From Streptomyces sp. BV286 (GTDB lineage: Bacteria; Actinomycetota; Actinomycetes; Streptomycetales; Streptomycetaceae): DNA of 64,000 nt. The first letter of the stretch is position 1; the number at the start of each line of letters is the position of its first letter. The stretch covers positions 1-64,000 of the forward strand of contig NZ_JAHRIB010000133.1 of assembly GCF_019090165.1 (NCBI RefSeq), read 5' to 3'. Position numbers and translations under genes: made by a program. Positions 16,963 through 25,948 of the stretch are shown here, in pieces. The notes below the pieces were generated by a model. It was not told the origin of the DNA. It was given only the letters and a program-made list of their open reading frames with translations, and ran no database searches.

Positions 16963-18090
16963 ATGCGTCTCCGTCGCAGTCATGACAAGTTGGCGGGCTT
17001 GCCCCGCGATCCGCGAGCCGACCGGTATCCGATGCCGACAGTTCCACACGGGTGGTACGCCGTCCTCCGCAGCAGCGAACTGCGACAGAACCGTGTGGTC
17101 AGCCTGCACTACTTCGGACGGGCGCTGATCGCCTTCCGCGGGAGCGACGGACAAGCAGCCGTGAGAGACGCACATTGCCCCCACTACGGTGCACATCTGG
17201 GCGTCGGCGGAAAGGTCGTGGACGGGACAGTCGAATGCCCCTTCCACGGATGGCGATTCGGTGCGGACGGCCGGTGCGTGAGCGCCCCGTTCTCGGTCCG
17301 GACCCCCAAAGTGTCCCTCGAAGGCTTCCCGGTCCGCGAGCACAGCGGCCTCATCTTCGTCTACACAGGCCCTGGCGCGCCCTCCTGGGAAGTACCGGAA
17401 ATTCCCGAGACGCAATCCAAAAACTTCGCCCAGCCGATCGACGACACCTGCAAGGCGCGCATCCATGTCCAGGAGATGCGCGAGAACATCGTCGACGAGT
17501 CCCACTTCCACTTCATCCACGGCCAGAGCGAACCGCCCGTCCAGGACTGGAGGACGGACGGTCCCTTCGCCGAGGTCCGCGGCCGGATCAGCCGGCGCGT
17601 ATTCGGCTGGGACATCGACAACACCTTCGACGCCTTCATGTACGGACCCGGTGTGATGGTGGTCCGCACCCATGGACCGGTCCTGTCGGTGACCGCCGTC
17701 GCGCTCTCCACTCCCATCGACGACCACACCAGCGAGCTGCGGATGCTCTACTACCTCCGCAAACCGGCCCGGGCGCCGTTCCTGACGCCCGTCCTCAAAC
17801 TCGTCTTCCGCTCGGAAGCCCTGGACGAGGTACGCGAAGAGGTCAGGATCTGGGATCACAAGATCCACCAGCCTCGCCCGGTTCTGCTTCCGCACGAGAA
17901 GGGCATCAAGGCCCTGCGCCGCTGGTACGCCCAGTTCTACCCGTCCGGCCTTCCTCTCCCGCAGCCACGCGATGTCAGCCCGCCCGTCACCGAAGCTCAA
18001 ACCACTGCCGGAGCCGATGGAAGTGATCACCGCCGGCCGACGCTGCCGATCGATGGTGACCTCACTTCGTCCCGGGCACTCCGTGGGTGA
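16963..18090 (+). CDS. Rieske non-haem iron oxygenase (KshA / cholesterol-desaturase-like)
   Basis: 375 residues. The [2Fe-2S] Rieske cluster ligands are Cys72/His74 (CPHYGAHLG) and Cys92/His95 (CPFHGW). The mononuclear iron site is ENIVDESHFHFIH, giving Asp178, His181 and His186 in the standard D-x2-H-x4-H spacing. This domain order is that of terminal oxygenases such as 3-ketosteroid 9-alpha-hydroxylase and the DAF-36/Neverland group. The protein needs a separate reductase, none of which is nearby. ATG 16963 has no ribosome site; TAGCAT just upstream suggests a leaderless transcript. The substrate is unknown. Confidence 0.85.
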   Translation: MRLRRSHDKLAGLPRDPRADRYPMPTVPHGWYAVLRSSELRQNRVVSLHYFGRALIAFRGSDGQAAVRDAHCPHYGAHLGVGGKVVDGTVECPFHGWRFGADGRCVSAPFSVRTPKVSLEGFPVREHSGLIFVYTGPGAPSWEVPEIPETQSKNFAQPIDDTCKARIHVQEMRENIVDESHFHFIHGQSEPPVQDWRTDGPFAEVRGRISRRVFGWDIDNTFDAFMYGPGVMVVRTHGPVLSVTAVALSTPIDDHTSELRMLYYLRKPARAPFLTPVLKLVFRSEALDEVREEVRIWDHKIHQPRPVLLPHEKGIKALRRWYAQFYPSGLPLPQPRDVSPPVTEAQTTAGADGSDHRRPTLPIDGDLTSSRALRG

Positions 18091-18141
18091 GCTGTGTCCC
18101 AGCTGACAGGTGCAGGCCGGTGTGCCGGTAACTCTCTGCCG

Positions 18142-18969
18142 TCAGACCTTGCGAGCGACCCCGGCGTACAGAGGTATCCGCTCCTCATGACTGTCCGGTT
18201 CGCCGAGCTCCGGGTGCCAGAGCATGGCGAGTTCCACGCCCGGGTCGACGAGTTCAAGTCCATCGAAGAACGTGGCGAATTCGGTGCGTGAGCGCACTTG
18301 GGCAGACGTACCGCCACTGCGGTATATCTGGACGATGCGCTCCCAGGTCTCGGGGTCGAAGTCCCCGGTCGCGTGGGACAGCGCCAGATAGCTACCGGGT
18401 GCGAGTGGCCTGAGCAGTTCGGTCACGATGCGGTGGGGGTCGTCCTCGTCCCCGACCAGGTGGAGGAGCGCTACCAACGACAACGCGATCGGCTGGTCGA
18501 AGTCGAGGGTCTCCCTGGCTGCTTCGATGATCTTTTCCGGCTCTCGCACGTCCGCGTGGACGTAGTTCGTACTGCCTTCCCGTGTGCTGTGGAGAAGCGC
18601 CTCGGCGTGCCGCAGCACGATCGGGTCGTTGTCCGCGTACACGACGCGTGCGTCAGGGGTGATCTTCTGGACGACCTGATGCAGGTTCGGCTGGGTGGGA
18701 ATTCCCGTTCCTATGTCGAGGAACTGCCGGACACCTCGCTCGGCCAGCAGGCGTGTGGCACGGTGCATGAACCTGCGGTTGGTCCGCGCCATCTCCGACA
18801 CATGAGGGAATACGGAAATGACCTTCTCGGCGGCCTCCTGGTCGACTTCGTAATTGTCCTTCCCACCGAGGAAGTAGTCGTACATGCGCGCCGAATGAGG
18901 CTTGCTGGTGTCGATACCACTCGCGCCACTGCGGGTGTCTGTCGTTTCGCCCTTGACATGATCGGTCAT
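18142..18969 (-). CDS. SAM-dependent methyltransferase, Methyltransf_19 (DUF574) family
   Basis: 275 residues opening with DTSKPHSARMYDYFLGGKDN (split by the family signature ARMYDYxLGGKDNF/Y), then FLDIGTGIPTQPNLHQV (SAM-binding loop), ARVVYADNDPIVLRHAEAL and ALSLVALLHLVGDEDDP. This family is greatly expanded in Streptomyces, often near regulatory genes; its substrate is not established. The C-terminus ELGEPDSHEERIPLYAGVARK is also typical. It appears monocistronic and convergent with the Rieske gene. Confidence 0.85.
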   Translation of the reverse strand: MTDHVKGETTDTRSGASGIDTSKPHSARMYDYFLGGKDNYEVDQEAAEKVISVFPHVSEMARTNRRFMHRATRLLAERGVRQFLDIGTGIPTQPNLHQVVQKITPDARVVYADNDPIVLRHAEALLHSTREGSTNYVHADVREPEKIIEAARETLDFDQPIALSLVALLHLVGDEDDPHRIVTELLRPLAPGSYLALSHATGDFDPETWERIVQIYRSGGTSAQVRSRTEFATFFDGLELVDPGVELAMLWHPELGEPDSHEERIPLYAGVARKV

Positions 18970-19082
18970 GGGGCCATCCTCTCCCGCGAGGTCACGCCCT
19001 GAGTGGGGTTTCGTTCAGGCTGTTCGAACAACTGCACCCGCCGTCGCGGCGGCCCGACAAACTCGGGCTCGACTCCGCGAGG

Positions 19083-20339
19083 TCAGAGCTTCTGGAAGAG
19101 GACGGGTATCAGGGCAGGCACCGCGGGGACCAGCAGGTAGAGGATGATGCCGGTCATGGCCTTGCGGGTCGTGACCGGAAGCACGGGATCGGCCCAGACC
19201 CGCGCGATGGCCGCGTCGCACTCCTCGCTCGGAAGGTTCATCTCGTACAACGACTTGACGTGATCCTGCTTGACCGTCAGCGCGGAGTGATAGCCGATCG
19301 ACGACGGGTAGACGATCACCAGCATGTCGACCAGCATGACTCCCAGCACGATGAACACCATCCATGGTTCGGCCGGCAGCCAGACCGTGAAGAGGACCAG
19401 CAAGCCGATCAGGTGGGCCAGCGCGGAGCCGTAGGTCCACAGCATGAACTGACGCAGTGGCCGCAGTCCCTGATATCCGTCGCTGTCGAACCGCATGTTC
19501 GGCGTGACCCCGAAGTCGAGTGCCTCCGACCGATGCAGGTAGGCGGTGAAGACCACCCCCATGACCAGTTGCTTGGCCAGGAAGTAGAAGGCGTACGTGC
19601 CCGCCAGGCACAAGGCCACTGCGAGTTCACGGTGGGCGTGCCAATTGGCCCACCAGCCCGCGTAGACCTCCGAGCGCCAGACCTGATCGGGCAGCGAGGT
19701 CGGGTTCCACGTCTCCATGAGGCCGTGGGCATTGACGAAGCCGTACAGCGCGGCCGTGCCGATCCCCATGGCCACCGCGATGGCCGCGGACACCTCGCGA
19801 CCCCCCAACACCCGGAACCACCAGTTGGTCTTGCGGACCAGATCGTTGAGTTGTCGAATCTCATCCTCGGTACGCTCCACATCGGCAGCGTTGCGCTCGT
19901 TCATCTGGACGAAGTCCGAGATGGCCAGCACTTGCTGACAGCAGAAGACGGGCGTGATGAAGACGACCGCCAGCACGATCAGTCCGGCCGGGTCCTGGAG
20001 CAGCGACAGGCTCACGCCGCCCAGGTCCGCGTTGTCCGAGAACACGTAGTCCAGAGCCCACCGTCGGTCGGGCCCGGCCGGCGGTCCGAGCACGCCACCG
20101 GCGTGGGCCAGGATCAGCAGCGTCACCGAGAAGACGAAACTGACCAGCAGAACCTTGGTCTTTGCCCTCAACGGCCAGTACGACAGGTGGATCCACAGGC
20201 GCCACAGCGGGCGTACCACTTTCCGCACCAACCTCGGCATCCTGCGCAGCCGGCACATCGAGGCGCGGATATCGGCGGGTTCTGATGCACGGAACACCCG
20301 TCCGATCAACTGCGGTTCCAGGGCTTTCAGTTGCTCCAT
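19083..20339 (-). CDS. Multi-pass membrane protein of unknown function
   Basis: 418 residues from ATG 20339. At least seven hydrophobic segments are visible, e.g. VLLVSFVFSVTLLILAHAGG, LIVLAVVFITPVFCCQQVLA, VSAAIAVAMGIGTAALYGFV, LAVALCLAGTYAFYFLAKQL, LAHLIGLLVLFTVWLP, FIVLGVMLVDMLVIVYPSSI and ITGIILYLLVPAVPALIPVL-like at the C-terminus. A charged, helical stretch (MNERNAADVERTEDEIRQL, ~residues 148-166) sits between segments 2 and 3. I recognise no transport or enzymatic motif. It is alone, 113 bp from the methyltransferase gene. Confidence 0.65.
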   Translation of the reverse strand: MEQLKALEPQLIGRVFRASEPADIRASMCRLRRMPRLVRKVVRPLWRLWIHLSYWPLRAKTKVLLVSFVFSVTLLILAHAGGVLGPPAGPDRRWALDYVFSDNADLGGVSLSLLQDPAGLIVLAVVFITPVFCCQQVLAISDFVQMNERNAADVERTEDEIRQLNDLVRKTNWWFRVLGGREVSAAIAVAMGIGTAALYGFVNAHGLMETWNPTSLPDQVWRSEVYAGWWANWHAHRELAVALCLAGTYAFYFLAKQLVMGVVFTAYLHRSEALDFGVTPNMRFDSDGYQGLRPLRQFMLWTYGSALAHLIGLLVLFTVWLPAEPWMVFIVLGVMLVDMLVIVYPSSIGYHSALTVKQDHVKSLYEMNLPSEECDAAIARVWADPVLPVTTRKAMTGIILYLLVPAVPALIPVLFQKL

Positions 20340-20782
20340 CTCCGCCCCCGATGGTCACACCACGCGATGGTCTTCACAGCCGGCACGGGACCCAGCGCCC
20401 GGCAGGCCATCCCCCTGAGAGTTCCGCGGGCCCCACCACCGATCGCCGGCCTCCACCGCTTCCGGACACCTGGGCATCAGCGGTTCCCTCCGCCGGAACC
20501 GGCGCGCGGCACATGACAGTTCAATGCCCCCGCGCCCCTACGGATATCCCGACGTCCGACCACCCGATCTGCCGATGCCCACCGCGTCCTTCGCAGGACG
20601 ATGGCTGTCAACCCCGGGCAGCGTCCTGTTGTCTACGGCACCTGTCCGGCCGCAGCAGACGGGGCGTATGAGCAAGGAGCGTCCAGGAGTTGCCTCGCCT
20701 GTCGTTGCCTGTCCGTGTGGGCGCGTGGGTCCCGTCCGATTGGCGCCGTGTGGCGTGCCCTGCCAGGCCGCACGCTCAGAGT
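20340..20782. other. Intergenic region without a recognisable gene
   Basis: 443 bp between a leftward membrane-protein gene and the rightward DUF6083 gene. It must contain both promoters. All open frames here are short and proline/arginine-rich, as expected for non-coding high-GC DNA. I see no repeats or RNA genes. Confidence 0.5.
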
Positions 20783-21172
20783 ATGGGGGTTGTCGACAAG
20801 GAGTCACGGCGATGGGGTGACGGACAGGCATCTGCCTGCCCGTACTGCGATCTGCCGCAGGACCGGGTGCCGACACTGGACCACGACTGGGTGCTCCTCG
20901 AACCGGGGCTCGATGTGCTGGCGCATCTGGTACCGGCGGAGCGTCGGTGGATCACATTGTCGGACGGACGGGTGACGGTGTATGCCGTGTGTCCGCCGGA
21001 TCCGCTGCAACGATGCCGGATCGAGCACCGTCTGGCCTGCTCCGGGCAGCAACTACCGGACCTGTGGCCGTGGTTGACGGCGGTGCGACAGGAGAACGCG
21101 CGCCAGGCCGAGCGACGTGCGGCCGCGGAACCACCACTGTGGCCCGACATCGAGCTTCCGGACACCGGGTAG
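20783..21172 (+). CDS. DUF6083 family protein
   Basis: 129 residues from ATG 20783. ACPYCDLPQDRVPTLDHDWV gives a CxxC pair that may bind zinc, followed by LLEPGLDVLAHLVPAERRW, DGRVTVYAVCPPDPLQRCRI and EHRLACSG with further Cys residues. This pattern (cysteine pair, VLLEP, VPAxxRW, CRIxH) is that of the Streptomyces family DUF6083, of unknown function. No ribosome site precedes the ATG, so the mRNA may be leaderless. Frames starting further upstream read like non-coding sequence. Confidence 0.65.
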   Translation: MGVVDKESRRWGDGQASACPYCDLPQDRVPTLDHDWVLLEPGLDVLAHLVPAERRWITLSDGRVTVYAVCPPDPLQRCRIEHRLACSGQQLPDLWPWLTAVRQENARQAERRAAAEPPLWPDIELPDTG

Positions 21173-21224
21173 GCAGGCCGAAGTGACGCTCCTCGTTGGT
21201 TGCGCCCCGCAGGTGTTCACAGCG

Positions 21225-21860
21225 TCACGTGTCGAGTGGGCTCGCGGCCAGGCGTACGACTGCGTCGACCAGCGTGTCCACCGCCGTGGGCGACTGCGGC
21301 CAGCCCTCGAACCGTACGCGTAGCTCGTGGCCGTCCGTCTCCACCGAATCCACGCCCTGTGGCAGGTCCAGTCGGCGTATGTCCCGGCGGCGACGCAGCC
21401 GTGCGGTCGGCCGCTGTTCCGGCAGACGGAGCAGGACGGCCGTGATCGACGTGCCCGCCTCGCCCACGTCCTCGATGGAGCAGGCGACGCCCACCTCGAT
21501 GCCCTGGCAGCGGCCCACGGCGAGCAGCTCACCACGAAATCGAGGGCTCGTCGGCAACTCCCATCCCTGCACGTCGCTGGCCAACGCCGCCGGATTGGTA
21601 CCGAAGGTCCCGCCGTTGCGGCCGGCCCAGGTGTCCAGGGCCCCTTGCGTCATAGCTTTCCGTTGCGCGGCGCTGCGCACGTAGCCCAGCGTCATGACAG
21701 TGATCAGGCCACTGACCGCGACCGACGCAACAACGAACAACACGGTCACCTGCCAGGGAACATCCCAGACAAGGCCGATCACCACGAGCAGCACCGTGGA
21801 GAACGCCGCGAGATGGACCCCGGTCGTCAGCGCTTCCCGTTCATCGTCCGTGGACGGCAT
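21225..21860 (-). CDS. Two-helix membrane protein of unknown function
   Basis: 211 residues. After a short hydrophilic N-terminus (MPSTDDEREALTTG) there are two adjacent transmembrane helices (HLAAFSTVLLVVIGLVWDV and VTVLFVVASVAVSGLITVMT), then a soluble domain of about 145 residues including FRGELLAVGRCQGIEVGVAC and a C-terminal AVDTLVDAVVRLAASPLDT. Probably anchored with the C-terminal domain on one face of the membrane. No known family is recognised. It is convergent with the DUF6083 gene and 102 bp from the hydrolase operon end. Confidence 0.6.
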   Translation of the reverse strand: MPSTDDEREALTTGVHLAAFSTVLLVVIGLVWDVPWQVTVLFVVASVAVSGLITVMTLGYVRSAAQRKAMTQGALDTWAGRNGGTFGTNPAALASDVQGWELPTSPRFRGELLAVGRCQGIEVGVACSIEDVGEAGTSITAVLLRLPEQRPTARLRRRRDIRRLDLPQGVDSVETDGHELRVRFEGWPQSPTAVDTLVDAVVRLAASPLDT

Positions 21861-21962
21861 GTAAAGCAGTACACCACCGACCGGGACGTACGGACCCGCC
21901 CTTGCACCCGGCTCCGCCCGAGAACATCCATGAATCTCCGTGGACGAGAAGCGCCGACAGTG

Positions 21963-22934
21963 TCAGCTACGCCCGAGGCGTTCCGGTGTGGTCGTGTAAT
22001 GAAGGCCTTCGAGTGGGATATCGGTGAGGAAGCGCAGGACCAGGTCGGCGTACTCGGCTTCCCGCTCCAGATGCACCATGTGGTCGGCGTCCCGGACGAG
22101 TACGAAGGTCGAGCCGGCGATGGCGGCTGCCACGGCACGGTTCTCGTCCGGCGTGCTGACGTCGTCGTGCTCACCGGTGAACACCAGGGCGCGCACCGCG
22201 TCGATGTCCTCGGAGGGCAGCGGGTCCGAGCCGAGCAGCCGCTGGTGACAGACGGCATGGCGGCGGGCCTCGGCCGGGGTGATGCGGGCGAACTGCCGGT
22301 GCAGCAGCCTTGCCACGGTGGGTGCCTGGCAGACCTGATCGCCGAGGGCGGTGTTCAACAGCGTCGTGACGGCGCGGGCCGCGATCTCCTGCGACCCGGA
22401 GTCCGACAGCGTCCCGTCGATGTCGTCCGCGAGTGCGGCGCGGGCGCGCCACACCTGCTCGCACTCGGACACCAGAGCCGGGTTCATCCGGTGCGTGGCG
22501 CCGGCCAGGACGAGCCGGGCGATCCGCGCCGGTCTGCTGAGGGCGGCACGGTAGGCGATCGGCGCACCGTAGGAGGCGCCCAGCAGATTGATCCGGTCGA
22601 ACCCGAGCCGCTCGGGGACGAGCAGAGCGGCCTCGGCGAGCGCGTCGAAACCGTGCTCGGAGGACAGGTCGTCGGCTGTGCCGACCCCGGGCAGGTCGAC
22701 GAGCACCAGCGTCATGTGGGCGCTGAGTCTGCGTTCCAGCCGGGGCCAGGCGTACATGTCCTGCAGTGCGCCGCCGAGCAGGAGAAGGGGTTCGGTGACC
22801 GGCGGCCGACCCGAGGTGATGACACGGCACGTGTAGCGCAGGCCGCGCCATTCCAGTGGGACGAGTTCCTCCTTCGTCTGCTCGGGCGCGTTCCATTCGG
22901 GCGGGTTCCACGCGATAGGGGCGGTCGGCATCAC
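21963..22934 (-). CDS. Alpha/beta-hydrolase in a KAS III-ACP operon
   Basis: 323 residues. The nucleophile elbow is LLGASYGAPIA (Ser near residue 134), the acid is in VFTGEHDDVS, and the catalytic His is in DADHMVHLE. An unusual N-terminal extension (PIAWNPPEWNAPEQTKEELV) precedes the core. Its start overlaps the acyl carrier protein gene by 4 bp (ATGA type), so the two are translationally coupled. In this setting it most likely acts as a thioesterase or cyclase releasing an acyl chain from the carrier protein, but a role on a free ester is possible. Confidence 0.75.
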   Translation of the reverse strand: MMPTAPIAWNPPEWNAPEQTKEELVPLEWRGLRYTCRVITSGRPPVTEPLLLLGGALQDMYAWPRLERRLSAHMTLVLVDLPGVGTADDLSSEHGFDALAEAALLVPERLGFDRINLLGASYGAPIAYRAALSRPARIARLVLAGATHRMNPALVSECEQVWRARAALADDIDGTLSDSGSQEIAARAVTTLLNTALGDQVCQAPTVARLLHRQFARITPAEARRHAVCHQRLLGSDPLPSEDIDAVRALVFTGEHDDVSTPDENRAVAAAIAGSTFVLVRDADHMVHLEREAEYADLVLRFLTDIPLEGLHYTTTPERLGRS

Positions 22935-23164
22935 GGTTTCCCGGCGGCTCGGCTCGCGATGAGGTCGGCCAGGGCGTTGACGGTGGGGGCGCGCGAGAGT
23001 TCGTCCTCGGTGAGGAACAGGCCCATGCGGTCCTCCAGTTGCATGGACAGCACCGTCACGGCCATGGAGTCGACACCGGCGTCGGCCAGGGTCGCGTCGG
23101 CGGTGATGGGCGCGGCGGGCAGTCCGGCCTGTGTCGTGAGGATGCCCTTGAGTTCTTCCAGCAC
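22931..23164 (-). CDS. Acyl carrier protein
   Basis: A 77-residue four-helix carrier protein with the phosphopantetheine site in GVDSMAVTVLSMQLEDRMG (Ser33). The canonical DSL is DSM here. Helix 3 and the acidic surface expected for partner recognition are present. It starts 36 bp after the KAS III stop codon and overlaps the hydrolase gene. It is not next to malonyl transferase or other fatty-acid synthase genes, so it is a dedicated carrier for this small operon rather than the house-keeping AcpP. Confidence 0.85.
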   Translation of the reverse strand: MLEELKGILTTQAGLPAAPITADATLADAGVDSMAVTVLSMQLEDRMGLFLTEDELSRAPTVNALADLIASRAAGKP

Positions 23165-23200
23165 GTGCTTTGTTCCTTACGTTCCTGGGCAGGTGGATCT

Positions 23201-24241
23201 CTACAGCTCAGCGGTGACGCCCGGCGGCCACACGAGGGTGGTGGCGGCCCAGGCGAGCCCGCTGCCGAAAGCGACAACGAGCACGCGGTGCCCGGGTTTC
23301 AGTTGACCCTCGTCCGCGGCGTGGGCGAGCAGCAGCGGCACGGACGCCGCCGCGGTGTTGCCGACGTGGGCGATGTTGGACGGCGTGCGCTCGGGCGGGA
23401 TGCCGAGTGCGTCGGCGACGGAGGCGCCGATGCGTCCGTTGGCCTGGTGGACGATCAGCCGGTCGACCTCGTCGAGGGTCCACCCCGCGGCTTTCACCGC
23501 GTCCCGGGCGGCCTGGCTCATGCGACGCACCGCGTGACGGAAGACCTCGTTCCCGCGCATGTGAACGAAGAAGTCACCCGCGGGCGCGCTGTCCCGCCGG
23601 TCACGCTCACGGGCTCCGCCGGCCGGGATGACGATGGCGTCGGCGAGCGAACCGTCGCTGCCCCAGACGAAGGGTCCGAGGCTGCCGTCCTGTTTCCCGG
23701 ATCCGGCTTCCAGGACCACCGCTCCGGCGCCGTCGCCGAAGAGAGGGGCTGTGGAGCGGTCGTCGGAGTCGATGATGGCCGACATCGTCTCCGCACCCAC
23801 GACCAGCACCTTCCGGGCGCTGCCCGCGCTGATGAGCCCGGCGGCGACAGCCGAGGCGTGTACGAAGCCCGCACACCCGGCGGTCACGTCGAAGGCGACC
23901 GCGTCGCGCAGCCCGAGCCGGTGGGCGACCGCGGGTGCGGTGGCCGGGCAGTGGTGGTCCGGGGTGGTCGTGGCCAGGACCAGGGTGTCGACGTCCGTCA
24001 CGTCCGCAGAGCGCATCGCCCTCCGCGCGGCTTCCAGGGCCAGATCTCCCGTGGACATCGCCGCGTCCGCCCGGCGGCGCTCCTCAATGCCGATTCTCTC
24101 GCGGATCCACGCGTCGCTGCTGTCCAGCCGGGAGCACAGCTCGTCATTGGTCACGCGGCGGGGAGGAAGATAGGAACCCACGCCCGTCACCACGGCGGTC
24201 GGCCCCGGCGCTGCACGGAGTTCCGCGCTCGAAACGTTCAT
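23201..24241 (-). CDS. Beta-ketoacyl-ACP synthase III (FabH-like)
   Basis: 346 residues of thiolase fold. The catalytic triad is Cys123 in DVTAGCAGFVHA, His in LIVHQANGRI (~residue 262) and Asn in HVGNTAAASVP (~292). TAVVTGVGSYLPPRRVTNDE and the LDSSDAWIRERIGIEERR block are the standard FabH N-terminus. FabH enzymes condense an acyl-CoA starter with malonyl-ACP; relatives in secondary metabolism also make esters or thioesters. Followed by a carrier protein and a hydrolase in an operon of only three genes, without a fabD, fabF or reductase. The promoter lies in the 268-bp divergent space to its right. Confidence 0.85.
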   Translation of the reverse strand: MNVSSAELRAAPGPTAVVTGVGSYLPPRRVTNDELCSRLDSSDAWIRERIGIEERRRADAAMSTGDLALEAARRAMRSADVTDVDTLVLATTTPDHHCPATAPAVAHRLGLRDAVAFDVTAGCAGFVHASAVAAGLISAGSARKVLVVGAETMSAIIDSDDRSTAPLFGDGAGAVVLEAGSGKQDGSLGPFVWGSDGSLADAIVIPAGGARERDRRDSAPAGDFFVHMRGNEVFRHAVRRMSQAARDAVKAAGWTLDEVDRLIVHQANGRIGASVADALGIPPERTPSNIAHVGNTAAASVPLLLAHAADEGQLKPGHRVLVVAFGSGLAWAATTLVWPPGVTAEL

Positions 24242-24509
24242 TGACTAAGCGTACTTGAGTGAAGTCGGAGAGTTATCGATGCGCCGGGAGCCTCGTGGGC
24301 CCGAGTTCACCTCGGTGCGCGGCGTTTCCCTTCACAAGTCGCCGAACGCGCCGGGAGGATCGGACCGCCCGCGGCCGCGGCAAGGCACTCCGAGAAGGCC
24401 GCGACCCACGCCCCAGAGGGCACTCAAACCATTGCGAACAGGTTCATATAGGCTGCCTGCGCTGCCCTTTGACGCCTCGTTCTTCCTCAGGCCCCAGGAG
24501 AGTCTCCCA

Positions 24510-25799
24510 GTGACCGTAGTGACCGCTCAGCCCGAACCGGCCGTCCCTCCCGTCGACCAGGTGCCCGGACAGGCGACAACTGAAGCCGAGGAGTTCTGGG
24601 TCGAGCCCGGAACATCCGCCGCCCCGGTTCCGACGGCCGAGGCGCACGACCCGGCCCCCGCGGACGAGGCGCACGACGCGCAGACCCAGCACGCTGAGAC
24701 CCAGGACGCCGAGGCCCAGGACGCCGAGGCCCAGGACGCCGAGGCCCAGAGCGGCGCTGAGACCCAGGACGACGCTGAGGCCCAGGGCGACACTGAGGCC
24801 CAGGGCGATGTGCACCCTGATATCGCGCAGGACGCCGGCGACTTCGGGGCGTACGTGCGGGCCGGCGGCTGGGCGTTCGCACTCAAGGTGGCGCGCAGCG
24901 TGCGGCCCGGCGGAGAGCTGGCGGGGGAAACACCGAAGGTCTCCGCGAAGGGCTTCGCCGCACTGGCCGGGTGCTCACCCGAGCGGGTCATGCGCTACTA
25001 CAAGGCGTGGGACAAGGCGGCCGACGACGGCCTCGTCCCGTACTTCGAGGCGCTGACCCCGGGCCAGGACGTGGAACTGCCGGACTCGGACGTGTGGCAC
25101 TCCTACTACACCTCCCGTTCCAGCGCCGCCTCCGAGCGGGGCACGGCGATCGCCGCGGCGGCCGAGGCCGAGGGCATCCGGCCGACCAAGGCCCTGGAGG
25201 TCGCCGAGAATCCCACCGCGCTGCGGGCCGCCATCCTCGCCGACCCCTCCACGGCCCAGGCGGCCCGGACGGCACTCCTCGACCGGCTCCAGGAGGACCC
25301 GGCGCTGCAGACGGAACTGGCCCGTGACATCGCCCGCACCGACGACCTGAAGAAGGCGGTCGCCTCCGAGACGCAGGCCGCCAGCCGCATCGGCTACGTC
25401 CGCCAGATCGTGGAGAACGGCCAGGTCAAAACCCCTGCCGGACAGACCATCGACGCCCCTGCGGAGCTTCGCGCCGAGGCCGAGCGCCACCTTTCCCTCA
25501 TCGACGAACTCGACGAGGGTGAAGAGACCAGCGAGTGGGCCTCCGAGGCGTACGACTCCGTGAAGGACCTCGTGGCCCAGACCATCCAGGCCAACCCCGA
25601 ACTCCGCCTCCAGGAACGCCGCACGAAGTTCTACAGCAGCCTGCAGAAGGCGACCAAGGTCTTCGAGGAGCTGACCTTCGACGACGTCGACGACCTCGAC
25701 ACCATCTACGAGGACGACATGCTCCAGCGCCTGGAGGAACTCCAGGACGCCATCACCACCTGCATCACCGCCCTGCGCAAGGCGGCACCGGGAGAGTGA
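24510..25799 (+). CDS. Acidic helical protein with AQDAE repeats and an HTH-like segment
   Basis: 429 residues from GTG 24510, chosen because CAGGAGAG lies about 8-13 nt upstream; the upstream in-frame sequence (from 24255) reads like non-coding DNA. Residues ~45-100 are a low-complexity A/E/Q/D segment (TQDAEAQDAEAQDAEAQ). The remaining 330 residues are largely helical: KVSAKGFAALAGCSPERVMR (~residues 145-164) has the look of a helix-turn-helix, and the tail ends in a long acidic helical bundle (FEELTFDDVDDLDTIYEDD). I do not recognise the family; a DNA-binding or scaffold role is possible. It is divergent from the KAS III operon. Confidence 0.7.
   Translation: MTVVTAQPEPAVPPVDQVPGQATTEAEEFWVEPGTSAAPVPTAEAHDPAPADEAHDAQTQHAETQDAEAQDAEAQDAEAQSGAETQDDAEAQGDTEAQGDVHPDIAQDAGDFGAYVRAGGWAFALKVARSVRPGGELAGETPKVSAKGFAALAGCSPERVMRYYKAWDKAADDGLVPYFEALTPGQDVELPDSDVWHSYYTSRSSAASERGTAIAAAAEAEGIRPTKALEVAENPTALRAAILADPSTAQAARTALLDRLQEDPALQTELARDIARTDDLKKAVASETQAASRIGYVRQIVENGQVKTPAGQTIDAPAELRAEAERHLSLIDELDEGEETSEWASEAYDSVKDLVAQTIQANPELRLQERRTKFYSSLQKATKVFEELTFDDVDDLDTIYEDDMLQRLEELQDAITTCITALRKAAPGE
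24675..24810 (+). repeat. Tandem 15-bp repeats encoding DAEAQ
   Basis: Three perfect copies of GACGCCGAGGCCCAG (24705-24719, 24720-24734, 24735-24749) are flanked by several degenerate copies. They encode the acidic linker of the protein at 24510-25799. The 15-bp unit keeps frame, so repeat number could vary without breaking the gene. Confidence 0.75.
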
Positions 25800-25948
25800 A
25801 CGCCGGCGCGCGGTCCGTCCACCACCTGCCCGGGAGGCGGGCCGCGCGCCTCAGCAACGGTCGCGGGCCGTCCTCACATGCAGAGGATCCGAACTCCTCG
25901 CCAGCGGTTACCGGGCGTCGTAATGGCGGGATGCCACTCAGTGTGACG

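Noticed and set aside
20524..20820. Short plus-strand ORFs between the membrane protein and DUF6083 genes
   Set aside because: No ribosome sites, no coding-like composition and no recognisable domain.
21327..23306. Long plus-strand frame opposite the hydrolase/ACP operon
   Set aside because: The translated sequence has no family pattern, while the minus strand encodes three recognisable, overlapping proteins.
24255..24509. Upstream extension of the acidic repeat protein
   Set aside because: The sequence reads like non-coding DNA and GTG 24510 has a good ribosome site.
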